A stretch of 64,000 bases of DNA from Bradyrhizobium macuxiense (GCF_007993935.1 NZ_VITY01000006.1:186001-250000); one strand, 5' to 3'. Counted from the stretch's first letter, positions 54,089-62,927 are shown. Notes: generated by a model from the sequence alone, not told the origin. Program-made: numbers and translations.

Positions 54089-55393
54089 TCAAATCCAGTT
54101 CTGGAACAGCATCAGCCGATTGAAGGTCGCGATCGAGGTCTCGATCGCGGCGACCGTGATCGGCAGCATCGCGATGAAGCCCGCGCATCCGACGGCGACG
54201 AAGGCCCACAGCAGCCAGCGCGGCGCGCCCTTGCGCGTCAAGGCGTAGACCAGCACGAAGCTCGCGGTGGTCGCCGCCGGCAGATAGTAATAGATGAAGC
54301 CGAGCGTGCGCGGCAGCAGCGCCCAGGCGAGATACGGACCGAGATAGAACGCAAGCACGAGAAACGCATCGCGGCCGCGGGCGACGATCCAGTCGCGCAG
54401 CGCGACGATCAGCGCGATCAATGCCGGCCACAGCACCAGCGGATTGCCGAGAAACACGACCGCCGCGAACCTGTCATCGCCGACCTTCTCGAACAGATAC
54501 CAGACCGGGCGCACCAGGAACGGCCAGGACGGCCATGAGCTCATATAGGTGTGGCCCGCAATCGCGGTCGTGGTGTTGTCGGCAAAGATCCGGCGCTGCG
54601 CCTCGATGATGTCGCTGAACGAGAGGCCGTAGAGCGGCACGAAGGTCGCGAGATAGACCGCCGCCGGAATCAGCACGAAACACACGATGAAGTGCCGAAG
54701 ACGGAAGTCCGGCCAGAGGTCCGGCCGGTACCAATCCTCCGCATTGGCGTCGGCGAAGCGCGCGCGCCAGCCCTGCATCAGGCGGATCATCACGACGATC
54801 GCGATGCAGGTCGCAAGCACGAACAACCCGCTCCATTTGCAGGCACACGCCAGCCCCGCGGCCAATCCCGCCAGCGCGAAGGCAGACTGCGGCCGCGCTT
54901 GCCTGAAGCCATGGATGAAAGCTGCAATCGCGAACAGACAGAACGCGAGCGCGAAAATATCCAGCATCGCGATCCGCGACTGCACGAACAGCATCTGGTT
55001 GAAGAAGGCGAGCAGCATGGCAGCGATCGCGCGTTCCTGCGACGCGAACAGCGCGAGCGCGCCGAGATAGACGGCGACCAGCGCCAGCGTGCCGAACAGC
55101 GCCGCGGGATAGCGCCATCCGAGCGGCACATCGCCGAACGCCTTGATCGAGAGCGCGATAATCTCCTTGGCAAGCGGCGGATGCATCGGATTGAGAATCG
55201 GGCCCTCGAGCACCGGCTGGAGCATCTGCCGCGCCGCCGGCACGTAGTGCACCTCGTCGAAATAGAGCTTGTCCGGCGCCGTGATCCCGAGCAGCAGCAC
55301 GACATGGGCGACGACGAAGATGATCGCCGCGACGATCGCCGTGCGGGCGGCGGGACGCCGCAGAGCTGAGGGAGATTTGGATGCGATGATCAA
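54089..55393 (-). CDS. PMT/GT39-type membrane glycosyltransferase
   Basis: The protein has many transmembrane helices and matches protein mannosyltransferase/GT39-type enzymes: LYFDEVHYVPAARQM with the acidic pair after TM1 and MHPPLAKEIIALSIKAFGD, the conserved PPL region. Such enzymes use a lipid-linked sugar donor at the periplasmic face to modify proteins or envelope glycans. The start is uncertain: the TTG at 55393 is a compromise, since the frame is open to 55546 and no strong ribosome site is visible. It is divergent from the FecR gene. Confidence 0.75.
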   Translation of the reverse strand: MIIASKSPSALRRPAARTAIVAAIIFVVAHVVLLLGITAPDKLYFDEVHYVPAARQMLQPVLEGPILNPMHPPLAKEIIALSIKAFGDVPLGWRYPAALFGTLALVAVYLGALALFASQERAIAAMLLAFFNQMLFVQSRIAMLDIFALAFCLFAIAAFIHGFRQARPQSAFALAGLAAGLACACKWSGLFVLATCIAIVVMIRLMQGWRARFADANAEDWYRPDLWPDFRLRHFIVCFVLIPAAVYLATFVPLYGLSFSDIIEAQRRIFADNTTTAIAGHTYMSSWPSWPFLVRPVWYLFEKVGDDRFAAVVFLGNPLVLWPALIALIVALRDWIVARGRDAFLVLAFYLGPYLAWALLPRTLGFIYYYLPAATTASFVLVYALTRKGAPRWLLWAFVAVGCAGFIAMLPITVAAIETSIATFNRLMLFQNWI

Positions 55394-55630
55394 AGGGCGA
55401 GCACGTGGAGGAGAACGAGTGTGAGCGAAGTGTGAGCTACGGTCGCGCCGTTGCACGCGACGCGTGTGAACTGTGTGATCGGAACTCACTTTCACAACCG
55501 CAGCGTTGAACGCAATCGAATCGACAGAGACTAACCATCCAGTCACCTCGGGGAAGTTTGTGACATATATACAATATCAGATGCATGTCCGATCCGGTAC
55601 GATGACTCCGTTCAATCGATCGGTATTGCA

Positions 55631-56335
55631 ATGAATTCGTCTCGCAGCCTTTTTTCCCTGCTTGCACTCGGTCTTTTCGTCGCCCTGACGGCGCATCCCG
55701 CTCAGGCGCAGACCCGCGTCGGCGAAGCGGCGATGGTGAAGAACGAGGTTCTCCGCATTGCAGCTGCAACCACGCCGATCAATGTCGGCGACGCGCTGCT
55801 GCGCGATGAGACGGTGCGCACCGGCCTCGAAAGCGCCGCGCGGCTGGTGATGGCCGACAGCACCAACCTCTCGCTCGGGCCGAATGCCTCGCTGAAGCTC
55901 GACCGCACCGTGTTCGACGACGAGCATCATTATCGCGATGTCGCGATCCGCCTCACCTCGGGTGCATTCCGCTTCGTCACCGGCCACTCGGACAAGGCGG
56001 CTTACAAGATCACCACACCGCTTGCGACCATCGGTGTTCGCGGCACGGTGCTCGATATCCTGTCACAGCGCGGCAAGACCACCGTGGTGTTGCAGGAAGG
56101 CGCTTCGACCGTGTGCACATCGAGCCGGCAATGCATCGACCTGACCCAACCCGGCGACACCGCGATCATCACTTCGAGCGGCGGCCGCACCACGATCCAG
56201 AAGACCAACAACCCGCCTTGGACCTTTGCGGCGACCTGTACCCAGGCCGCGGGGCTTTGCACCGTCACCCAGTTCGCGGATGCGTCACCGGCGACGCCGC
56301 CGGTCGACGACACCGGAATGCTGTGCGGACGGTGA
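55631..56335 (+). CDS. FecR-domain periplasmic protein
   Basis: The 234-residue protein has a signal peptide (LFSLLALGLFVALTAHPAQA) and a FecR domain (LRDETVRTGLESAARLVMAD, LTSGAFRFVTG, YKITTPLATIGVRGTVLD). Typical FecR proteins are anti-sigma partners with a membrane segment, but this one has none after the signal peptide, so it acts in the periplasm or outside. Cysteine pairs (VCTSSRQC, CTQAAGLC, MLCGR) may form disulfides. Its stop is two bases before the next start codon, so it is translationally linked to the outer-membrane barrel. Confidence 0.85.
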   Translation: MNSSRSLFSLLALGLFVALTAHPAQAQTRVGEAAMVKNEVLRIAAATTPINVGDALLRDETVRTGLESAARLVMADSTNLSLGPNASLKLDRTVFDDEHHYRDVAIRLTSGAFRFVTGHSDKAAYKITTPLATIGVRGTVLDILSQRGKTTVVLQEGASTVCTSSRQCIDLTQPGDTAIITSSGGRTTIQKTNNPPWTFAATCTQAAGLCTVTQFADASPATPPVDDTGMLCGR

Positions 56336-56337
56336 CG

Positions 56338-57504
56338 ATGGCACGGCGCATCCATCACGTGGTCCTGTCGACGGCTCTGACGTTGGCGCTGTCGGTCGCG
56401 ATGCTGCAGGCGCTGGCTGCGCCGGCTCAGGCACAGACTCCAACGCCGAACTGCACGTCGATTCCCGATACCAACCTGTCAGCATTTGTGTCGTCGAACT
56501 GTGGAGCGACGCCCACGCCGACGCCCACCCCCACGCCGACACCTACTCCCACGCCAACACCGACGCCCACGCCGACCCCGACGCCGAGCCCGTCGCCGAC
56601 ACCGATCACCGGCGCGCCGTCGAGCGGCAGTTCGATCAACAACCTCGCCGACCAGCGCTTCAACCAGATGATCACCAACCGCGTGCTCGGATCGGTGCTG
56701 CTCGGCGTCAACGAGCAGGTCAATTGCGACGACTGCATCAGTGCGTTCGGCGCCGCCGGCTCGTTCTCGGCCGGCATCCATGGCCGCAAGACCATCACGC
56801 CGAACCTGTCGCTGCTCGCCGGCATCGCCTACACGCAATATGGCGAGGGCGGCTACAACGTCACCAGCGCGCCGATCGGCGCCTTCGCGCTGCGCTATGA
56901 CTTCGTCGACTGGGGCTCGTCGCGGCCGTTCTTCGACATCGGCAGCATCCTCTCGCCGTCGGAGAAGGTGCGCTACACCCGCAGCTACACGACCAGCCTC
57001 GGCCCGGTGTCGGTCACCGGCCAGACCTCGAGCGAGAATTACGGCGTGTACGGGCGCGCGGGCTGGATCAGCCGGCTGTCGGCGCGTGACGAGGTCGCGG
57101 CCTCGGTCGAGGTCTGGCAGCTCTGGCAGCGGGTCAAGGGCTACAGCGATCCGGCTGTCGCCTTCAATCCGTTCGATGCCACCATCGCCGACGGCACCGA
57201 TCGCACCAGCCTGGTCAAGATCGGCGGCCAGTGGACGCATCTGTTCGGATCGAGCATCGAAACCAACATCAATGGCGGCTGGGTGCAATCCTTCGCCACC
57301 CATTCCGGCATCGTCGCCACCGTCACCGGCGATGGCACCATCGTGCCGACGATCGGCAATCAGGGCTGGTTCGAATATGGCGGCCGCGTCGGCTTCCGCA
57401 TCACCAAGGGCTGGATCGCCGACCTCTTCCTCAACGGTACCGCCGGACCACAGCCGGTCGGCAACACGGTGCACGGCGGCGTCGGGCTGCGGATCAGCTA
57501 CTAG
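56338..57504 (+). CDS. Outer-membrane beta-barrel protein with a Thr-Pro linker
   Basis: The 388-residue protein has a signal peptide (TALTLALSVAMLQALAAPAQA), a short Cys-containing segment, a (TP)n tract of 16 Thr/Ser-Pro dipeptides (encoded at 56509-56604), and a ~280-residue beta-barrel ending in ...HGGVGLRISY. The terminal aromatic residue fits a BAM signal. It looks like a secreted domain presented by a barrel, similar to small autotransporters or FecR-associated surface proteins. The linker is low complexity and could vary in length between strains. It follows the FecR gene by two bases. Confidence 0.8.
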   Translation: MARRIHHVVLSTALTLALSVAMLQALAAPAQAQTPTPNCTSIPDTNLSAFVSSNCGATPTPTPTPTPTPTPTPTPTPTPTPTPSPSPTPITGAPSSGSSINNLADQRFNQMITNRVLGSVLLGVNEQVNCDDCISAFGAAGSFSAGIHGRKTITPNLSLLAGIAYTQYGEGGYNVTSAPIGAFALRYDFVDWGSSRPFFDIGSILSPSEKVRYTRSYTTSLGPVSVTGQTSSENYGVYGRAGWISRLSARDEVAASVEVWQLWQRVKGYSDPAVAFNPFDATIADGTDRTSLVKIGGQWTHLFGSSIETNINGGWVQSFATHSGIVATVTGDGTIVPTIGNQGWFEYGGRVGFRITKGWIADLFLNGTAGPQPVGNTVHGGVGLRISY

Positions 57505-57531
57505 GACGAGAGCCCCGTCCGCATCCCTTCC

Positions 57532-57592
57532 CGGCTAGCGGATCCCACCGCCGCTAGCCGCGGTCTCACAACGATCGACGTTCAATCGTTGT
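57532..57592. terminator. Two hairpins between convergent genes
   Basis: cggctagcg (57532-57540) pairs with cgctagccg (57552-57560). A second hairpin pairs acaacgat (57568-57575) with atcgttgt (57585-57592), overlapping the end of the minus-strand gene. Confidence 0.55.
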
Positions 57593-57911
57593 CCCAGTAG
57601 CCATCCGAGTACCCTTCGCGGTACCCGTATGAATAGCCGCGATCATATCCGCCCGGATATTCATCGCCGTAATCGTACACGTGACGATGGTAGCGGACGA
57701 CGGGGGCAGGCGAATAATAGTCCCTCTCGTAGACATAGGCTCGAGCCGCACGCGAGGTCATGGTGGAGCCCAGCAGGGCGCCGACGGCCAGGCCGCCAAC
57801 GATGCCGACGGCCACGGCGTCTGCGCGCCGGCCGCGGGCGGTGGCTTCCGTCGACGCAAGACACCCCATCGCGATGACCGCGGCGGTCGTGAGAACAGCT
57901 ATTCGTTTCAT
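57582..57911 (-). CDS. Small secreted Gly/Tyr-rich protein
   Basis: This 109-residue protein has a signal peptide (AVLTTAAVIAMGCLASTEATA), a hydrophobic glycine-rich stretch (GIVGGLAVGALLGS) and a tail rich in Tyr, Asp and Gly (YGDEYPGGYDRGYSYGYREG). It resembles glycine/tyrosine-rich envelope proteins of unknown function. The ATG at 57911 is preceded by AGGATATGCGTGA. It is convergent with the beta-barrel gene. Confidence 0.72.
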   Translation of the reverse strand: MKRIAVLTTAAVIAMGCLASTEATARGRRADAVAVGIVGGLAVGALLGSTMTSRAARAYVYERDYYSPAPVVRYHRHVYDYGDEYPGGYDRGYSYGYREGYSDGYWDND

Positions 57912-58083
57912 TCACGCATATCCTTGTTTGAGTTCGAGAACCGCGCAGGCCGGTGGCAGCGATCGACCATCGCGCTTACCGCAGGATGACGTCGCCGCGC
58001 GACCGGCATCCTGCTCCGCCGTGCCCTCGAGTCCTCTTGTCGGTTCATCCGCGCCGGATGGCCGGCGCGCCAATGGAGAGCCT

Positions 58084-58404
58084 CTAGAACGTGACGAGGT
58101 CCTTGATCTCGCTGCGGACAAATCGCGGCACAACCCGTCTGCCCACGAAGTCGTTCCAGTCCTTGAACTTCGACTTCGTTCTCGCCTCCGTGATTGCAGT
58201 CACGGCGCGAACGCTGAGATGCGGAAGCTTGACCAATTCGCTGACAGGAGCGGTGTTGAGGTTGATCTTTTCGGTCCGGCCGACGGGCTCTCGTGCCGCG
58301 GGTGCCTGGCGGGTTGAGCCGGTGATTGATGGAGATGTCTGCGCGAGCGCGGTCGCACCGATGATACAAACACTGAGGCAGATGCAAACGAACCGAGTAA
58401 ACAT
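58084..58404 (-). CDS. Small secreted helix-hairpin-helix (ComEA-like) protein
   Basis: The 106-residue protein has a signal peptide (MFTRFVCICLSVCIIGATALA) and a C-terminal HhH domain with INLNTAPVSELVKLPHLSVR and VTAITEART, the pattern of ComEA DNA-binding domains. It may bind DNA or a nucleic acid-like polymer in the periplasm. No competence genes are nearby, so a role in uptake is not supported by context. It lies just downstream of the Gly/Tyr-rich gene. Confidence 0.8.
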   Translation of the reverse strand: MFTRFVCICLSVCIIGATALAQTSPSITGSTRQAPAAREPVGRTEKINLNTAPVSELVKLPHLSVRAVTAITEARTKSKFKDWNDFVGRRVVPRFVRSEIKDLVTF

Positions 58405-58515
58405 GGACCGTTGTCCTTCGTGATATGACGCCCTTCACCCGCGGCCGATAAAGCGGGCGCCGATTACCGCAAGCTTACGGTCGCGATCGTCGCAGCGACT
58501 TTCTGAAGCATCCGG

Positions 58516-60186
58516 TCAGCGGATCACGACGAACAGTCCGGCGCGGCGCGCTGCGGTGGATCGGCTCGCAGCGATATTCGTCTTGGCCAACATCGTTGCG
58601 AGGCTTGAAGCTGCGCTGCCCGGCTCGCGAAGCGGCGCCACCAGGAATGCAACCAGGTTTCGCCTGGCGCCTGGAATTCCGAGCAAGCTCGATTGAATGG
58701 AAATTTCGCGCCTGACATAGTGTCCGGCCTGCGCCGCCATCCGCTCGGTCCATTCAAGGCAATCATCCTGATCATCGAAGCAGAGTGCAGCCCAGCCGCG
58801 CTCCGGCGTCACCTGGCGAGGCAATGCCAATGAATACTGGTAGGCGAAGGGATCGCCATAGTACGGGTGATCGGAGCTGTAGAACGCCACCGCCAGCCCG
58901 AGGCTATCGTTGCCTCCGACGATCGACAGGGGCGTCCCCATTTCCTCGTGCCACAGGCGGGTGAGTTTGTCTGCCGCCTGGTGATAAAAGTTTCGTCCCT
59001 CCTCATAGCCGTGGCTGTTGCGGTAAAGCGCATGAATCGGGGCCGCGATCACAGCGGCCACGATCGCAATGCCGGCAACGAGGAGCGCTGCATTGACCGT
59101 GTAGAAGCGCTCGATCCGGTAGCGGGTGCTGCAAACAATCGGCACGGCAAGCAGGAACAATCCCTGCAGCGCCCATAGCGACGGCAAGTCGGTGCAGAGG
59201 AATATGGAGGTGATGAATGGAAGCACGATCGTGCCGACCGCGACGTGCCAGAGCAGCTTCAGGTTTGGATCCGACGACGCCATATCGCGAGACAGGCGCC
59301 TGATTCGATAGCCTGCGATCATCACCCACGTCGCGGCGGCCAGACTCACTGCCGCAGCAAGGCCGAGCAGGAAATTGGTGGCGTCTTGCAAAGACGTCAG
59401 GAAATCGGCCCGCACATGGGTTGCTGCATAGTAGACGGGCTCCGCGCCTGTCTCGGCCAGCCATTGCAGGTGCGGAAACAGCGCGAGCAGCCCGGCCGCG
59501 GTGGAGATCCAGGGCGAACTGGAGGTGAAGTAGGCGCGTCGCAACGGATGAACCATCGCCGACAACGCGAAGCTCGCGACCAGAAAGATGGAATAGTACT
59601 TGCCCAACATGGCAAGGGAGGCCGTCAGACCTGCGGCAATCGCCCAGAGCGGCGCCCTGGTTTCAAAGGCGCGGAGGAAGCAATAGGTCGCAAGGGGCCA
59701 GACCGCGAGCAACACCGCGTTGGCGTTGAAGCGCTGTGCATGAAATTGATACGCCGGGGTCAGCATGAGCAGGAGCAGCACGAGCAGGCGCTTGTGCCCG
59801 CCGACAAACCGCCTTGCAATCAGGTCGACGAACCACAATGCTAGCGCCGCATTCGTCATCGCCATCAGCTGCAACGACCAGTCGGTCAGCGGAAAGGCCG
59901 AGGTCCACGCGCCGGTCACCCATCCCATCAACGGCGGGTGCTTGGGATAGCCCCACGCGAAATGCCGTCCATAGGTCCAGGTCTCCAGCACGTCGGGATG
60001 CAGGCCAGCGCCGTGATAGGCCACGGCCAGATACAGCGTCCAGATGCTAACGAAGCCGGCGAGCAGCAGTGGTACCGACCACCCTGCTTCGACCCCTTCC
60101 AGCCACCGGTCGAACGGGCGGCGCCAACACGCCGGCTGGCGATCCGACCGCTTGGCCATCGCCGACAACGCAAAATCTACCGGCAT
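58516..60186 (-). CDS. GT39/ArnT-type membrane glycosyltransferase
   Basis: The 556-residue protein has ~11 transmembrane helices and matches ArnT/PMT_2-type glycosyltransferases: GYPKHPPLMGWVTGAW with the conserved PPL element, FHAQRFNANAVLLAVWPL, and MLGKYYSIFLVASF. A soluble C-terminal region with Asp-rich CFDDQDDCLEW follows. It would transfer a sugar from a lipid donor in the periplasm. It is the second such enzyme in this envelope region (see 54089). The ATG at 60186 is well defined. Confidence 0.85.
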   Translation of the reverse strand: MPVDFALSAMAKRSDRQPACWRRPFDRWLEGVEAGWSVPLLLAGFVSIWTLYLAVAYHGAGLHPDVLETWTYGRHFAWGYPKHPPLMGWVTGAWTSAFPLTDWSLQLMAMTNAALALWFVDLIARRFVGGHKRLLVLLLLMLTPAYQFHAQRFNANAVLLAVWPLATYCFLRAFETRAPLWAIAAGLTASLAMLGKYYSIFLVASFALSAMVHPLRRAYFTSSSPWISTAAGLLALFPHLQWLAETGAEPVYYAATHVRADFLTSLQDATNFLLGLAAAVSLAAATWVMIAGYRIRRLSRDMASSDPNLKLLWHVAVGTIVLPFITSIFLCTDLPSLWALQGLFLLAVPIVCSTRYRIERFYTVNAALLVAGIAIVAAVIAAPIHALYRNSHGYEEGRNFYHQAADKLTRLWHEEMGTPLSIVGGNDSLGLAVAFYSSDHPYYGDPFAYQYSLALPRQVTPERGWAALCFDDQDDCLEWTERMAAQAGHYVRREISIQSSLLGIPGARRNLVAFLVAPLREPGSAASSLATMLAKTNIAASRSTAARRAGLFVVIR

Positions 60187-60378
60187 GAAGCCTTCGTTTT
60201 CATATCGCGAACGCCATGTCGGCGACGCTCATCGACATGCTCTTCACAGCCAGCATTACGACAGCCTGACGCGGCTCAGCTCACGTCTCCAGGGTGGCCT
60301 CGCCAACGCTGATGGCGGTCATGCGCCGGTAATGCTGATCGATGCCTCTGGCGGATCAATCCCGTCGAGGAGATCCGC

Positions 60379-60538
60379 ATGCAAAGACTCGCCATCATGA
60401 TGATCATGACGCTGATTGGCTTTGGAGTGCTTGGTGCTCGAAGCCGGCGCCGGTTACGGGGCAGCAGTGGCCGCAGGGGTCATTGACGCCTTGGCGATCG
60501 CGTCAGCCGTGGCGGCGGGCCGTCGCGGAAGCGATTGA
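60379..60538 (+). pseudogene. Possible frameshifted small membrane protein
   Basis: An ATG with an excellent GAGGAG site (60379) starts a short hydrophobic frame (MQRLAIMMIMTLIGFGVL) that ends soon after a basic stretch. One base later, another frame continues with a plausible protein end (LEAGAGYGAAVAAGVIDALA then a basic tail RRGSD) and stops at 60538. Together they give a ~52-residue membrane protein. A single +1 shift joins them. It could be a broken gene, a programmed frameshift, or a sequencing error. Confidence 0.4.
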
Positions 60539-60692
60539 GCCCGATCGGCGCCATTCTGACGGGCCTTGCACAGGGCCGCCGATCGGGCCGCGACCTCATC
60601 GCTCCTGGGATCAAAAAAGCCGGTCAAATCACCAAGAAAATGCCCCTCACATCAACGTATTGAGATGAAAGATCGCACTTTTCCCGCCAGCC

Positions 60693-60719
60693 GTAATCTT
60701 ATGGTAATCCGTCCGTAAT
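60693..60719 (+). promoter_or_regulatory. Three GTAAT direct repeats, candidate response-regulator box
   Basis: GTAAT occurs at 60693-60697, 60704-60708 and 60715-60719, each 11 bases from the next. OmpR/PhoB-family regulators bind direct repeats at about 11-base spacing, so this may be an autoregulatory site for the gene that starts at 60754. Confidence 0.55.
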
Positions 60720-60753
60720 GGTAGAAGCCGTGTCTCATGCTTGGGAGAATGCG

Positions 60754-61425
60754 GTGCGAGTTCTGGTCGTGGAGGATGACCCTCAGCTTGGGCCATGGCT
60801 GCGGGATACTCTGGGAACGGCCTTCGGCTCATCTGATATGGTCACGACGCTCGAGGAAGGCCGGGCCGCTATTGCCGTCCGGAATTTCGAACTGGTGGTG
60901 ATCGACCGCGGACTGCCGGATGGTGATGGCTTGGCCTTGCTGCGCGACCTGAAGCAACAGAAGCCGAGCCCCGCGACGATTGTGCTGACGGCGCTTGATG
61001 ATCCCGTCGATATTGCACGCGCCCTCGACGACGGGGCGGACGACTATGTCGCCAAGCCATTTGAACCGATCGAGTTGGTCGCGAGAGCGAAGGCGGTGCT
61101 CCGGCGTCTGTTCCTGGATCGAGGGGCGGTCGTTCGCATCGGCAATCTGAGCTACGACGTCCTCAATCGCGAGGTCTGCGTCGATCACCAGCCGATTGTC
61201 GTCCCGCGGCGTGAACTGGCAATCCTGGAAGCCATGGTGCGGCGGATCGGGCGCGTGGTCCTGCGCGAGACGCTTGAAGTTGCTGCCTATGATTTTGACG
61301 ACGAGATTCAATCGAACGCGATCGAGGCGCATGTTTCGCGGCTGCGTCGGCGCCTCCGTGCGGCCAACTGCAAGATCGTCATCAAACCGGTCCGTGGCCT
61401 CGGCTATCTGTTGAGTGGTGAATGA
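60754..61425 (+). CDS. OmpR-family response regulator
   Basis: The 223-residue protein has a receiver domain (VLVVEDDPQL, acceptor Asp in VVIDRGLPDGDG, Lys in VAKPFEPIEL) and a C-terminal winged-helix DNA-binding domain (SNAIEAHVSRLRRRLRAANC, VRGLGYLL). It fits the QseB/TctD-type group. The GTG at 60754 follows GGGAGA; an ATG at 60718 would overlap the third GTAAT repeat and is less likely. The stop overlaps the kinase start (ATGATG), so they are translationally coupled. Confidence 0.9.
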   Translation: MRVLVVEDDPQLGPWLRDTLGTAFGSSDMVTTLEEGRAAIAVRNFELVVIDRGLPDGDGLALLRDLKQQKPSPATIVLTALDDPVDIARALDDGADDYVAKPFEPIELVARAKAVLRRLFLDRGAVVRIGNLSYDVLNREVCVDHQPIVVPRRELAILEAMVRRIGRVVLRETLEVAAYDFDDEIQSNAIEAHVSRLRRRLRAANCKIVIKPVRGLGYLLSGE

Positions 61426-62849
61426 TGATGTTCAAGTGGCAAACGCTCAAGCGCATCCATCGGTCGATTGCAGTGCTGTCCGCGACGCTCATCGGCGCCG
61501 TGACGACGATCATGCTGCTCTGCGCGGCAGCCTTGCTGATCCGGTTTGGCGGCGACGACGACGGCACCTGGGCCGCGGCCGACGTCGCCGACGCCTTGAA
61601 GGCAGCCGTCACACGCAACGAGGCGGGCCAGCTCGCCCTCAAGCACACCTCGCGGCTGGAGGAGATCACCCGCAATTTTCCGACGTTCTGGTATGTCGTC
61701 TCCGACAAGAGTGGCGAGGTTAGCTACGGCCCGGTGCCGAAATGGCGTCCACAAAAGACGCTGGCGTCACGTGACGGGACGAGTTTCCTCGCCTATGCGA
61801 TCGACGGCGAAACCACGAAGCTGAAGAAGATGGCCGGCGTCCGAAACACGCCGGTGGGCGAGGTATGGATCGAAACCGGTGGCGTGGCCTATACGGCAAC
61901 GCAACTGACGGTCGGAACGCTCACCGATGCGACGATCGTTGCGCTCCCCATCATCCTCGTCCTGGCAGCGACGGCGTTTACTGCCATGGTTTTCGTGCCG
62001 ACGCTCATCGCGCGTCCCGTTCGGGCCGTCGCCGCGGCCGCCGAGATGATCGACGGAGTTTCAGATGGCCGACGACTGCCGGAAGACAATGCGCCATCCG
62101 AGCTCTTGCCTCTCGTCATGGCGTTCAATCGCGCGCTGTCGCGGATCGACACCGCTTCAAAAGCACAGCGAAATTTCCTGTCGAATGCGGCACATGAACT
62201 TCGGACGCCTTTGACCAATGCGCGCACCATACTCGAGCAGGTCGAGGACGCTCCGTTGCGTACCAAGCTGATAGCCGAGAACCAGAAGCTGTCGTCGATT
62301 GTCACCATGCTGCTGCAGTTGGCGCGCATCTCGGCCGAACCCGCCGAACTGATCGACATGGATCTTGCTGCGCTCGCGCGCAGGGTGGCGGCCGAACACG
62401 TGCCGATGGCGTTGAAGAACGGAAGCGATGTCGAGTTCACCGAGCCGCGTCACCCGGTCCGGGTGCGCGGTTCGGAAACCGCGATCGGCGTTGCACTCTC
62501 GAATCTGATCCGAAACGCCGTGACGCATGGAAGCGCGGGCGGCTCCGTCCTCATCAAGGTCGAAGCGCCAGCGCGGTTGAGCGTTGTTGACTTCGGATCC
62601 GGTCTGCAGCTTGGCCAACCCGAACGTCTGCTCGAGCCCTTCAAGCGTGGAAACACCGGCGCGGAAGGAACTGGGCTCGGGCTTTCGATCGTTTCCCAGG
62701 TGATGACCACCCACAACGGCAGTGTTTCCCTCCGCGATACGCCGGGAGGCGGCACCACGGTCGAGCTGAACTTTCCGGCCCTTCCCTGTCAGCCGTCAGA
62801 GCTGCCGCAGGGGAGAAAGGCCGCCCACGCCATGACCGACGCTGCCTGA
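61422..62849 (+). CDS. Sensor histidine kinase
   Basis: The 475-residue protein has two transmembrane helices (~residues 18-40 and 165-190) around a periplasmic sensor, a HAMP-like region (VPTLIARPVRAVAAAAEM), a HisKA domain with FLSNAAHELRTPLTNAR (acceptor His), and an HATPase domain (NLIRNAVTHG, GTGLGLSIVSQV). It partners the OmpR-family regulator upstream. The stimulus is unknown; its place beside envelope genes suggests an envelope or surface signal. Confidence 0.9.
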   Translation: MMMFKWQTLKRIHRSIAVLSATLIGAVTTIMLLCAAALLIRFGGDDDGTWAAADVADALKAAVTRNEAGQLALKHTSRLEEITRNFPTFWYVVSDKSGEVSYGPVPKWRPQKTLASRDGTSFLAYAIDGETTKLKKMAGVRNTPVGEVWIETGGVAYTATQLTVGTLTDATIVALPIILVLAATAFTAMVFVPTLIARPVRAVAAAAEMIDGVSDGRRLPEDNAPSELLPLVMAFNRALSRIDTASKAQRNFLSNAAHELRTPLTNARTILEQVEDAPLRTKLIAENQKLSSIVTMLLQLARISAEPAELIDMDLAALARRVAAEHVPMALKNGSDVEFTEPRHPVRVRGSETAIGVALSNLIRNAVTHGSAGGSVLIKVEAPARLSVVDFGSGLQLGQPERLLEPFKRGNTGAEGTGLGLSIVSQVMTTHNGSVSLRDTPGGGTTVELNFPALPCQPSELPQGRKAAHAMTDAA

Positions 62850-62858
62850 AGCGAACTT

Positions 62859-62886
62859 CCCTCGCCTCGCGGAAGCGAGGCGAGGG
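62859..62886. terminator. Strong hairpin between convergent genes
   Basis: A 12-base-pair stem (ccctcgcctcgc / gcgaggcgaggg) with the loop ggaa follows the kinase gene. There is no T-run on the plus strand. It may stop transcription from both sides. Confidence 0.65.
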
Positions 62887-62927
62887 ACAATGGCCCACGC
62901 CGCCTTGCCTTCATAGGCCCGGCGCGA

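Larger units (their letters stand above)
60187..60753. other. Intergenic region with a possible small gene and three GTAAT repeats
   Basis: A divergent gap of 567 bases. It contains a possible frameshifted small membrane protein (60379-60538) and three GTAAT direct repeats (60693-60719) before the response-regulator gene. Nothing else is recognised. Confidence 0.5.

Noticed and set aside
56509-56604. The repeated six-base unit as a CRISPR-like or minisatellite array
   Set aside because: It is in frame and encodes a Thr-Pro linker; there are no spacers or conserved direct repeats.
58084-58404. The HhH protein as part of a DNA-uptake (competence) system
   Set aside because: No comEC, pilus or other competence genes are present in the window; the HhH domain alone is not enough.
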